Assembly: GCF_947623445.1 (NCBI RefSeq)
Contig: NC_135243.1
Span: 23,630,479-23,694,478 of the forward strand
DNA length: 64,000 nt
Direction: 5' to 3'
Origin: Clavelina lepadiformis
Lineage: Eukaryota; Chordata; Ascidiacea; Aplousobranchia; Clavelinidae
The position numbers were made by a program, and so were the translations under genes. Below, piece by piece: positions 22,501 through 34,800 of the stretch (within the stretch, counting starts at the first letter, position 1; each line of letters starts with the position of its first letter). The notes under the pieces were generated by a model that saw only the letters and a list, made by a program, of their open reading frames with translations, was not told where the DNA came from and searched no databases.

Positions 22501-25500
22501 GGTTTAATTTCAATATAAGCTCATTGCAGAAACGCTGCTTCTACTTAAAGGCAAACCTCCATAGATATCCCAGTCATTTCGAAATCTTTATATCTCGACG
22601 TAAAATACTGTATCATTTTAGGGGGTTCCCCGTATATGACGGTCCCATTCTCGCCGATGATTGCGCTCTTGGCGTGGGAATCGGTGACGTAGAGTATGTT
22701 GCCGTCCAATGCGAGACCGTTCGGATTTTCGACGTCGATGTCAAGCACTTGGGGGTGCTTGCCGTCCAGGTCGTAGCGCACTATCTTTGGGTGATTCCCC
22801 CAATCCGACACGTACAAGAACCTGGACCAAACAAGAGAGTCAGATTTGAGTTGGGAGGACTCCTAGAAGTCTACTGAGTTCGTTTCGAGCTCACGTGACG
22901 TGTCGTGGCGCTTTTAAATCATTTTACTTCTTGTTGACCAGCATCGAACTGTACCAAGCTTGTTGTACAATCTTAACATATGACCTACACAAAGTCATAT
23001 TTAAGGAAAGGAAACTTACCTCTCTTCAAAGTCGATCACCAGGTCGCGCGGTTTCTCCAAGAGGTCAGAGGTCAGAATTTTTCTATTCCCGCCACTTTTC
23101 AAATTGACCATCTCAATCTGGTGAAATGGCGCCCCCAAGTCGCCCATGTTGGTGAAGTAAAGATACCCATTCACGTAATCGACGCACAGGCCTGGGTTTG
23201 ATGAAGGAAAGTTAATTAAGTGTATAGAGAAGGCTTCCTTGGATGTATTCGACCTCTGGTGCAATAATTATTGCAAAAGAAATAAGTTGTTTGATTGTAA
23301 TTTACCGTCCACCGTTCCTATGCCATCCTGAAGAAAAATAGCGGTAGGAGAGTCGTTCAAAGGTTTCCGGTAGATGGCGTTCATTGCAACATCGCTCCAG
23401 TAAACAACCTGCAAGCACAACAGCCAACTCGTTATCATTCTGCTCAGTGACGACATTATTTGCTTTTGTCAACGTAACAATCTTGACCTTCTCCGCTGGG
23501 TCAAAGGCGACTGCAGAGGGCTGGTGAGATTGGGCGAGCATCGACGGACTTTTGGACGCGCCAAGGTCGGTTGAAAGAATCATAACTGTCCCTTCGTCTA
23601 TTGACGTGTAGGCCAGAAAATTTTCGGGAACTGAAAATTGTTGCACATTAGGTCATATTTTATCGATGACTACATCAAGAAATAATCAATAAGTCATTTC
23701 TTTACGCGGTGAACATGACTCACCAACGCAGTTACGTCGATCCGAGGATAGTACCAGACCGGTGTTTGAGGGACAAGCACACCTATGGTCGTTGTAGGAC
23801 TTGGGCAAGCAAATGTGGGAACACGGAGCAGATCCTGGATCTTCTTGGTACCAGCATGGGTTGGTTTCTACAAACACAACCTTTTAAACAATCATCCACA
23901 TTATGACGTCATAACAACATACAAGAATGACGTACTTCTTTGATGTTGTTGCTGTCTTTCGTTGACAGTGGTTATCCCCATCGGTCTAGATCCCAGATTA
24001 CCAACGACACGTTTAAAATGCTGACCAATCTTAGTGATAGAATAAAGCGAGCTATCATTCCATACTCTGCCAACAAAATAGATTATGATGTCATATTTTA
24101 ATAAACGATAATTGAAGCATAATAGTCGGCAAATATTCAGGCAAATTCAAAACTAAAAATTCTGCAATTCACGAACCCAAAGTAGAGATGGTTGGCAAAG
24201 AGCGATAGACCAAAGGCTGGATTTTTAAAAGTGTAGGAGAAGTCGTAGATGAGTTTGTAGTTTTGACCATCAAAATCACAACTTTCGATCCGCCTCGTGC
24301 TGCCATCAACCCAAAACACAGTCCTGAAAATGCATTGTGAGGTCATGTCGATGTCACTAAGGATCAGGAGTGTTTTCCCCTTGAAATTAAGAACCAAAGA
24401 AGAAGTTTCAAACTCCTAACGGTTTATGTTCCCCAAGTCACCTTTCCAGGTAGTTAATGGCTATTTCGTTGGGCCAGACCAGACCAGTTATAACCACCCG
24501 CCGACCAGATCCATCCATTTTGGCCATTTCAATGGTTCCTGTGCTCTGGTCGCTCCAGAACATGAGTCTTTGAAGAAATGACGATTAATTATCAAAACAC
24601 TCGTAAAGTTGACTGTGCTGAGCCACCACAGTAGCATAAAGATTATGACAATGTTAATTTGAGGAGAGGATGATTTATTAGTTACGAACCCTTCTCTTGG
24701 AAGGAGGGCCAGGCTCCTAGGTTCCGATAATCCACCAATCAGGCGCACGCGTTTGCTCCCATCATGCCTTGCGACAAAAATGGCGCCGAGTTGGGCATCC
24801 GTCCAGTAGATGTTGCGCGAGAGCCAATCAACGGCCAATCCGTTCGGTTCAAACACATCTGTAGCGCATGTGCATGTTTTAGTTATATTTTACATTGGCA
24901 ACAAACTGCTATTGTTAGTTCACAAACGTCACCTTCTGATACAATCCTCGTCGCGACCCTGCCATCTGAGTATCGAGCTCGGTAAATTCCCCTTTGCTTC
25001 CTGCTTACGTCACTCCAATAAATATAATCGTTGGCAACGTCGACATCCACCGCGACCGGGGTTCCCCTTAATTCCTGCATAATGGCATCATTAAAAATAA
25101 GTGTATTGAGCAGAAATATCAGGAGGGGCTAAATGACGTCGGCGTACCCGGATATAGTCGGTTTTGAACCCAAACCCGCCTCCCAGTAGAACCTTCGATA
25201 TCCTGTTAACGTCGGCGATTATCACGTGACCATCTTCACCTTAAAAACATTTGTCTGTTAAGTTGTCTGTAACGTCACAAAGCCTTTTATTATCGCACAA
25301 CTTACTGGAGTGACTGCAGTTCCTCTGCGCTCTGCCCTCGAAGGATAACCGGCAGGTGCATCTGTAGAAGATGTTGCCATCCAGGAGCTCCACCGTGGTC
25401 TCCCCAATCCTGTATGACCTCTGGTTGACGTAACAGAACCCTGTAATAATGGTGGTCTGTGACATCATTTTTGTAGCTTGATTGTTTTCGAAATTTGCAT

Positions 25501-25934
25501 GCAATGAAGAATAACCAAGAAAAAAGACATTTTTGAAGTGAAAAAAACAATTATAAGGTCAAAAACTTTCAAGGTCAATTTGTCAAGGTCAAACGGTTAA
25601 AGAAACTTTCTTTCTTGATTAGTGTAATAGGAAGGCGAGATTCAAAAATGTGTGACGTCATAATCGTTTAAAACCGCCCAACGTACAAGAATCTAACCAT
25701 GACTGACTGGCCATCTGTGCCTGCTGAAGTGTTCAAGACCAGCTGTATAGGTCTAAGTGTTAATTAAATCTGCCCAACTCATTGACTCGAGTAGGCTACT
25801 TTTGCATTAGATGGCTGAGTGGGATTTAAAATTGAAAGCTCTGAGTTTGATTAAATGTACTTACTTGAAAATGAATGCCCTTCGCCAATAAATAAACTTG
25901 ATATGACTAAAATCCACAAAACGCTTTTCTTCAT
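16208..25934 (-). CDS. Mosaic membrane receptor: FN1-like, three YWTD propeller-EGF units, HYR x2, Sushi, GCC2/GCC3, TM, PY tail
   Basis: About 2,000 residues by rough addition. The start is the ATG at 25,934: its exon (25,865-25,934) encodes a signal peptide (MKKSVLWILVISSLF) and splices in phase to a fibronectin-type-I-like exon (25,306-25,440, CTC motif). LDLR class B repeats follow in three groups: 23,930-25,240 (YWSD, YWTD, FWSD), 22,228-23,632 (YWSD, YFTN, YFTD) and 20,880-21,915 (YWAD, YWTD, YWTE). Each is closed by an EGF-like module: 23,728-23,868, 22,052-22,172 and 20,530-20,660. A Thr/Ser/Pro-rich linker covers 20,050-20,390. Two HYR modules (19,650-19,935 and 19,305-19,560), a Sushi (19,030-19,232), two exons of unknown family, a GCC2/GCC3 module (18,030-18,190) and a membrane span (about 17,850-17,935) come next. 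The tail is basic, then Ser/Thr-rich, then Pro/Arg/Met-rich, ending PPPPYYA with TGA at 16,208-16,210. PPPY would bind WW domains. LDLR-A repeats, typical of LRP5/6, were not seen. Ligand and partners are unknown. Exon edges are approximate. Confidence 0.85.
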
Positions 25935-27139
25935 GACGCCGATCTTGAGGCCAGGACCTCTGATTCGACACAATTTTAAAATAAAACAAATCTAAAACAA
26001 GATGAAAGTTATTTGATCACATAAACTTTTCCTTAACAGTCGTCTCAACTGTTTACAAAAACATAATTACAAAATAAAACTTGATATCCAGACTTAACAA
26101 CATCTTCGTTGGACTCAGATACACCGAGAAACTCTAGTCACAAATTTTCCGTTTTTAGCACATTGCATTAACCTGCAGCAAACACATTTGCGGCTGACAT
26201 CATTGTTTGTGCTGAAAAAACTAATGAGATAACAAACGAACGGAAAAAATCAGGTAACGGCTAAGGAATATGACCAGTTTAACGATACACCTGCTATCAT
26301 GTGTTGTCTGCCTTCCGGCGGTTCTTCATAACACATTCTGTAATTTACCAACTAGTTTTACCAACTTACTTACACGTGACTTACGAATAATACTCATACT
26401 TGAGCAACAAATAAATAAACTAATTTCACTCATACTGACACCGTTCAACTAAATTTGCAAAGAATGGAAAAGTGTTACGTCACACACAAATAGCAAAAGG
26501 GTTTTATTAATTGAAGAAGATAATAGTTGAAGTATTACGTGTCTTCATCTCCTTTGTCATGTAATAAAGCCCGCAGGCTCTCAACTGGTCCAACCACTTT
26601 TTGTGATGAAATTTAGCCGAGGTTTTGATTTTTGTGGCGCAGCTATTTTCTGGCGACTGGAACTCTAAACCAATTACACGTTTGCTTTTCAAATAAACGT
26701 TTGAATGATTTGGTAAAACAAAATTTTTGGGATATTTTTAATTTGTAAGAAATAGTCGAGTGCATCATTACTTGGTCTAATTTAATAATGCAACGTTGGG
26801 CAAACAGCAGCTCGTCGACATTTTATTTGTGGCTCCTCAATATTTCAATAGTGAACAATAGTTAATAACAATAGCTAGTAATAGTTAATAGTGTTCAATA
26901 GTGAACAGTTGAAATTTGAACATCGTATTATTTTATAACATTTTTAAAACTACAGTATATTATATTAACGTAGTATACTTAACTACAGTACGAAACGAAC
27001 AAGATATCATCAACAAATAACAGAACATGAAAACCTGAAGGTGAAAACCGAGGTTTTAATCACCAGCACAAAAACATACAATAAGCAGGTATAAGGCGTT
27101 ACAAAATTGTTTTAGCGACCTTTTCAAATGGTTCATCAT
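25935..27139. other. 5' flank and spacer upstream of the receptor gene
   Basis: No gene recognised. The stretch is AT-rich, with an AATAGT-rich low-complexity patch near 26,840-26,910. The receptor promoter should lie at its left end, but no convincing core element stands out. Confidence 0.5.
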
Positions 27140-27558
27140 TAGGACGATTATTTTTTGACCTAAAAACTGAAAACTTTGACATTAAAATACTTGTTTTTGA
27201 CAAATTTTGACGTATGAAAAACTCAAGTTGGTAAATTACGCATTATTGTACAAAAAGTTAAAATTTATTGTGGTGAAGAAGGGCAAAAATATGAACACAG
27301 ACCTAGCCTATTCTGAAAGGGAAATGAGCTAATTACAAATCATTGCCAAAAAAACTGCAACAAAAACTGTTGTACAATGTAAAATGACAAGTTCACCTAC
27401 AGTGCAACCTGTATGACACCACGACAATGCAGTTTGTAAACAATTTTGACGTGGTAAAATTTTTTGACTTTGTAAACAATTTTGACAATTTCTGACCTAA
27501 CGCTGTAAATTTGACAAATTTTTGACTTTTTTTGACAAGTCAAAAAATAATCGCCCTA
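27140..27558. mobile_element. hAT-type MITE, 419 bases, perfect 8-base TSD
   Basis: Inverted termini TAGGACGATTATTTTTTGAC and GTCAAAAAATAATCGCCCTA match at 19 of 20 positions. The flanking 8-mers are both TTCATCAT (27,132-27,139 and 27,559-27,566). The interior is rich in TTTTGAC words and has no transposase frame. Confidence 0.9.
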
Positions 27559-27910
27559 TTCATCATAAATAGATAATTTTTTTACGTATAAATTTGAGAC
27601 TTACGTTTTACTTCGAGGCGTTCTAAAGATGTTTTTGAGGCATAAAAACCCAAAGTTTTGCACTTTGTGTATTTTTAGCGAGGTGTAAGGTAAGCAAATG
27701 CTGGAATTATAGATACAGCGTTTAAAAAAGTTTGGAAGCCGCTTGGCTTACACGCAATCCTAAATACGCTATTGACGTACAATTTTTTTGAAAGCTAAAT
27801 GGGGCGTGGGACAAAAAGGTTGGGTAACACTGCTTTAGAATAAGTGGTTTATATTAAGACTATAAATGGCTCTCTACTATCTGTAGTTGTCGGAATCTGG
27901 CGCTTGCGTT

Positions 27911-28177
27911 CAGTGTTGTAACGACTCGGGTCACGTTTTTAAATTACTTGACATGACTCGAGTTTCGAAAGTAAATTGACGCAAGTCATTAAATCTTAGA
28001 TTTTAATTTATTGACCAACTGAATTACAATTATTAGATTTCGTTGCGATCGGTTGAAGGTACAGTCAATGACTTTACTTGACTTGATCCAATTAGTAATT
28101 TGACTCGACTTGACTTTAGTTAACTTTCGAAATGACTTGACACGAGTCTTTTGAAAAATGACTGGGTTACAGCACTG
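27911..28177. mobile_element. hAT-type MITE, 267 bases (CAGTG/CACTG ends)
   Basis: Ends are CAGTGTTGTAAC and GTTACAGCACTG. The flanking 8-mers CTTGCGTT and CTTGCATT differ at one base. The interior has many ACTTGAC/GTCAAGT-like words that would fold back. It belongs to the same family as the 84-base element at 37,002-37,085. Confidence 0.8.
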
Positions 28178-28885
28178 CTTGCATTGCAAAAGTTTGCTTA
28201 CCCCTGTATAATGTTTTATTCCTTACAGACGGCTTGTAATTATCCCCTACCAAGGTTTATATATTTTTGTCGTACAGCGTCGCTTACTGGTCAAAGGGTT
28301 GTCTAGCAACAAAACTTCAAACAAAAGAACAGGTTTGAAGTGCTCCAGTATACCGGTAAGTCTATAAGCTTGCACAGACTTTTTCAGGATACGTTTCTTT
28401 GCTTTTTCTCACCTCTGTTGAAGTATCATATTGGTATATGGTCGTGGGGCAGCCATAGTATCAAGTTGTTGTCAAAAGTTGTCATTATTGTTATTGTAGT
28501 TACTTTTACGCTGACACAATTTGGCAAAAAGAAATTGATATTAGTTAGGCTATTGTAGTTGACGTTGCGGGGTAGAGATTTGGCGTAGATGTTTTTGCAT
28601 TAGAAAGATCACTGTTTACAGAAACAACTAGAGTATTACTCAAAGTCGATAAGCAGGTTTTGGTTCCAAATTCACGTTAAGCTGATAAATCATGCCGGTA
28701 AGCTACAGTCTGAAGTCTAGGGAAGGTACCGCTTATTTAGGCTAAGCTAGCTTTTAATCCACTGTACGATTATATTCTACTATTTCAAGGTTATTTTAAC
28801 TGAAACTTAGGAGAAAGAGTTAAGAAACTGTGTAAGATAACTGAAATATTTCTGATTGAAATATAAGCTTATCCACCTTTGCAGG
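28178..28885. promoter_or_regulatory. Upstream region of CCDC40, no defined promoter element
   Basis: This 700-base stretch precedes the first CCDC40 codon. The ATG follows a possible acceptor (TTTGCAG at 28,878-28,884), so a non-coding first exon may lie here. I see no TATA box or other site I can defend. Confidence 0.35.
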
Positions 28886-31800
28886 ATGGCGGAAAACCCA
28901 AGGTGTGTTTGGGTCTGTTGCAGAAGTGCACAATCACAGGATACATTTGTATACCAGCTAGCTAGACCTCAGCTACTCAAATTCTGAAGTCATCTGATTG
29001 TGGGCTTCTGCACTAGGCTGGTGTGTTTTATGTTATACCAAAAACAAAACTCTTATATAAGACACAAAACAGACAGTTTTTAATGAGAAATCGTCCGTGC
29101 AAAGACGCAAATTTTGGCGTAATGGAGCGCAATAAAGCTTCAATTCTATTTATATTTGTTGTAATTTATCATTCAAACAACCAGTTTTAATTTTTTTATT
29201 TTTTATAAATCTGCGTGAAGATAAAAAAGTTCTGCATGCATGTTCATGAATGTCGTGATTGGCATAAACGTGGCCACATAACTTACTCAAAAAAAATTAA
29301 CTTAAACAAAATTTCAAATAATAGCAAGTTTTACACAAGACTGTGTTCAGGCCCTTACTCATATTCATGCTAATGAATATAATTTTTGTTAAGTGGCAAC
29401 TTATAACAACTAAACAAAACATTGATACTTTAGTATACGTCAACACCTCTGAAATTGTGTTTATGCACGCACATATGTTTTGGCAAATCAACTGGAAAGT
29501 ATTGCAGTTTTCGACAAGAAACTTTGACTCATACCCGATGTCTTATTTACTATGAATAGCCGTAAATGTTTGAAAGTGTGACATGCACAATGATGAGTTT
29601 TGTGAGATGCACTTTCCATTATAGCTCGTAAAATATTTTCAAACTGGCTCGATACATTTTATTTGTTTAGTTTTCTTTAATTAGGAAATCAAAGTGGGTT
29701 ACAAAGTTACACTAGAGACCATTTACATCATTAGCCATTACAGTAGAACCTGCCTAATAGGAGCACCAAGTTTATATGATCATTTTGGTATGATCCCAAT
29801 TTTTCCATATAAAGTTATTACTAGGACCAGTCTTCAGATATAATGACACTTTTGTCAACGATCTTGGTGTGGTTATATGGTATATAACACAGCAGCTTCG
29901 GTTCTTGTGACAATTCGAATATTATGACCAAAATGATCTGGTCCCAAGGTGGTCATAATAAGCTGAGTTTACTTTCTCAATCTCCAAGGCAAAGACTAAA
30001 ATAAGACATTTTGTAATTTTGTGTAAGACAACCAGGTAGACACAGGTTGAAACAGATCTATCATGGCATCTGGCATCGTTTTATATATTTGTCCGTCTTG
30101 AACAAAATTTCCTGTCGGAATAAGCTAAACGTGCATATTCAATCAGATCTTTCGTTCTAATCAACATTCAAGTTAGACACAATAAAGTCAAACAAAGAAG
30201 CCTCCTTAAACACAACGATACAACAACCACCAAACATTCTTGTTAAATTAAACATCATTTCAAGTATTTGCCTAAGCAATGCTTTCTATCTGAGAAAGTT
30301 CAACATATCGGTCCTATTCAACTTTCGACAAACTTTTTTGAAGATGGCTTTGTGTTTGAACAAGGGCTACCTCTGGTATTGCCCCAGCCTTTATAAGCAG
30401 GTGGAACCAAACAGTCTCGTTAAAGTTTATATTTTACAGGGATGACGACCAACCTAGTCTGGCAAAAGCTGTTTCCAAAGTGACTGTAAAAGCCCTTCAA
30501 GAGGTGAGCTTGAATTTAACTTGCATTTAAACGTTTGCAGCCCATTGGTTGAACTTGTTCTTGTTGCAATAAATCAACATCGAATCATGTTAACATGAAG
30601 CAAGACAGGAAAATATATTTAATGAAATGCACGAGGCAGAAAAAATTGTGCTAATGTCCTAATAACTAGTACCAATCACTTACCTACTTTCCACTGTGCA
30701 TAAACACAACTGGTTCCAATATTGCCTACATCTCAGTGACCTCACAAGTTGAGTTATTTGATTGACAGCTTAGCTTGGAAGACATGGCGTCAGAGGAAGG
30801 GGCAATGAACATGGCTCTTGCCACAGAAAGTGACGATGACTTCCGAAGAAGCCGGCCGAGTAGTGCCACGCAAGGTTTGTGTCACACTTCACAAGTCTCT
30901 GAGATTTAGATTGAAAAGAGATATTTATAGTTTGTTGTGGCAGGTGACACGAGTACGTTGTTGCGCAATCTTGGACAAGGTGTCGGGATGCTTGACACTG
31001 ATTCGGATGACGGAGAAGAAATGGATGATTTTGAGAGGGTTCGTTCTCGTCAGTCGTAAATACTCCATAATAAATTATACTTAAATCAAATCTCAATCTA
31101 GCTTCTACAAATTATAACATCACCATTACATCATACACTGCAGGCTGGCGAATCAGACGAGGAGGAAGAGGTTCAGTCGGATCTGGTAGTGCTCGATCCA
31201 GATCATCCCTTGATGAAGAGATTCCAGAATCGACTCAAACAACATCTTCTCAAGCAACTGGAGAAAGCGAGACTCGAGAGAAAAGAGCTGGTCAGTGGTG
31301 ATGATCAGAGATGATGTCATTGGTGATGACATCACTTAACCTGTGTTTGATCTCTAAGACGGATGATCTGAAGAGGAAGAAAACAAACCGAGAAGATCTC
31401 GGAGTGCGCTTGTACGGCTCGCAGCAGGAGTTGGCACGGCAACAAGCCAACCTGGAGCAACTCCGAGACAAGTTTGCCGTCTCCTCCGACAAGAGACGGA
31501 AAGAAGAGGAGGACTTGAACAAGCTGCGGGAGAAATATAAACAATTCCAATCTCAATCCAGCAAGGAGAGGAAGAAGAGTGAGTGATGAAGATTGTTGAA
31601 GTTTTACTTCGTTTGTTTCCAATATCTTGAGACATATATGAATAGCACAGTAGTGTCCATAAGAGGTTGTTGAAAACATCTTATTTATTCTTCGAAGATG
31701 CGGAGTTGCAGACAGAGGTGGAGAATCTGGCGACTCGGCTATTTTATATGCATAACGCAAAGGAGGACATCCGCTCGGACATTGCGGTGATGAAGCGGGC

Positions 31801-34800
31801 TGCCGAGAAGGCCGAGGCAGAAGTCACTCATGCGGAAATGACGAAACAACGACAGGTTTGTGGCTTAAACTCCACCAACAACAAGCAAGGTGTGTAGTAA
31901 TGTGATGTCTATAAAAGGATCTTCATGTTAACCGCATGACGGAAAGAGTGGAGCAACTGCGGGAATCGATCGCGATGTACGAGGCGCAACAAGCAGCACA
32001 GGCGGAGGAGACACTCGCCGCCAAACAAGCTCTGAGTGAAGCTAAAGAAGAAATTGAGGTCGGTTAAGCTTCGTTTTATTCCATATTAATGGATCGACAT
32101 GTGATGTCGATGGCTTTTCCCAGGCAATCAACCTCGAGAAGAAGCAGTTGTACCAACAGTGGAACTCCAGCTTGATCGGGATGAAAAGAAGAGATGAGGC
32201 TCATGCTGCTATGCAGGAAGCGCTGGGGTAAGTGAGTGATTATGATGTCATAATCCAGATCAGTGTTTCTTAATCGAGTGAATGGTTCACCCCAGGGTGA
32301 ATAAAATTTTTGCAGGGGTGAACCAACCAAAAGGGGTGAATAAGGGTGAACCGTCAGGTGATCAAACAGAAGTGATGCAATAGTGCAAAACCATAGTGCT
32401 CAGTGTGTCACGAACGGTTTAAACAACGAATTACTTAACAGAGGCCGGGAAGACGCTGAATGGGCATTGTAGAGCTGGAGGGATATTGTCTACTTGAATA
32501 AACAAATATCAAAACAACCTTAGTCATTTTGTGCTGTTATATATAGACGGGATAGTTTTATCATATCATGGGACAAGGGGGAATGAAATCTGGAGATGGA
32601 TGCTAGGGGTGAACAAAACCAAAAAAGTTTAAGAAGCACTGATCCAGATAACTGATTATAATAATAAAGTAGGATCCGTTCCAAGCGAGTGAAACTTTCA
32701 AGTCGAATTAAAAAAATTGCTCCAATATATTGCTGAAGTAACATAACGTTGCATACATGTATTAAATGAAATGTGATCTATTGATGACAGTAATGTTGTT
32801 AAATCAATGACGAATATGAATAGTGTGTGTGTCGTTCTTGTTTTGCCACAGAAATCAAACAAATTCTCTCATCTCACTTTCAATTATAATCTTGTTGAAA
32901 TTATACAGCTTGGCTCAGCAACAGGTAAAGTCCTTGGAGACAGAGATCACCGGATACAAGAGATCGATCCAGAAGGAGGAGGAGAGAAACGAAACGCTCA
33001 CGATGGTCCTCAACAAGGCGGAAACGAACAAATCTCAAACAAAAAAGCTCATCAAGCAAAACCTGGTCAAGCAGGACGCTCTGAAGCAGCAGTACGGCAC
33101 CTATAGCAGGACCTTGCACGAGACTGAGCAGGCTTACAACAAAGCGACCACTGTAAGTGACTCAAATTTGGATGTAATTTGGTCATAACCAGTGTGGCCT
33201 TGTTTAATTATCACATGTTTTGAGGCTGAATTGGTTGTTGTTTTGCAGGAACGTTCCATCAAACTCAGTGAAATAAGCGCACTTCGAAAGCAAATTGAGC
33301 GTGAATATTTGGAGAAAGTTGCGCTTGAAGACCAGGTCATGAAAGATTTACAACAACAACTCACTGCCAATAAAGCGCAAAGTTACACCGTCAAAGTCAC
33401 CGAGAAAATGAGAGAAACAAAGAAGAAACTGGTTTGTGCCTTCCTGACTCTTTTTACTGCTTATTATGTGAATCGTAGCTGCCTTTATGATGTCATCAAT
33501 GATGTTTGTGACGTAATACAGGAAGCGGAGTACTCACAAGTGGAAAACGAGATGGCTCGATGCTCGTTGCAACACTCGGAGTGCGGTGCTCGCATCCGGA
33601 ACCTGAACAAGCAGCAAGAGGAGTTGGAGCAAGAGATCCAGTCTAAGAACGAGCTGATCAGCCGAGCGGAACACGAGGCATCGAAGCGTAACGCCGTGAT
33701 CGAACGCAAGCAGACCAGCATCGACCAGTACAACAAGAAGCTCGAACAACTCATATCTAGCGGAGGGGTGAGCGGCTACTTTGTAAAGAAGCGATGCCAT
33801 TACGTCATCAGGCACTGAATGATGTCACGGTACGCATCACTGCTTGCAACTATAATTTGTTTTAACAGGGCGAGGAACTGGGACCACTTGAAATCCAGAT
33901 CAATTCGCTGAACAAACAAATAGAAGGCGCCTCGCAGGGAATCAACGACCTCCAACAATTCTGGCTGCGGCAACAACATGAGCTCGTCCAACTGACCAAG
34001 GAGAGAGACCAACAGTACGATGACGTCAACACATTGAAGAAACAACACACGATCCTGACACAGAAGAAACTGAGGATCGAAGGTGCGTTGTAATGCTGTT
34101 GGCATGGGTGCTGAAATGATTACTTAACTTAGTGAACTATGAAGTCCGCAGCCATATAATTGTGCCACCACTTTTACACTCTGATAATAATAATTAATCC
34201 ACGTTTAAAAGATTATCCTCCGCTGTTCTTCATTTAAAGTGGCATTGACCACAAAAGCGGTTCTGTTGTCGTTGGACATAACCGTGTGTGAAAGATAAAG
34301 ATCTTCTTCATCTTGTTGATGCGGGTCCGTTGATCTTTCAGGAGAGATCGACCAGCAAGAGCGGGAACAGGCTGAGATAAAGCGATCGATCCGCAACATG
34401 CAGAATGCCATGATCAAGCTCAACCTCCTCCTCTCCAAGGAGAAGGGAATCCAGGAGGACTTGGAGCAGGGCAACACCCTCACCGAGAACGAGTTCGTGC
34501 AGGAGCTGAAGGTAAGCTAGGTGCTACGGTCATGCAAGGTCAAGCATCCGACGTTTGGTTCGTGTTGCAGGAAGCGGAATTGGAGTCGATAAAGATGCAG
34601 TACAATCTGGACGGCTTGCGTGAGGAGAAGGAGCGTCTGCTGAACAGCCTCATCGAGGCAGAGTGAGTGTCGATGAGACTCTTTTCATCGCGATCAGGAC
34701 TTAACTGATGCTTGTGCGCAGACGACAGATTATGCTCTGGGAGAAGAAGACGCAGCTCGCGAAGGAGACTCGATCCGCCGTCGACTCCGAGGTCGGGCAA

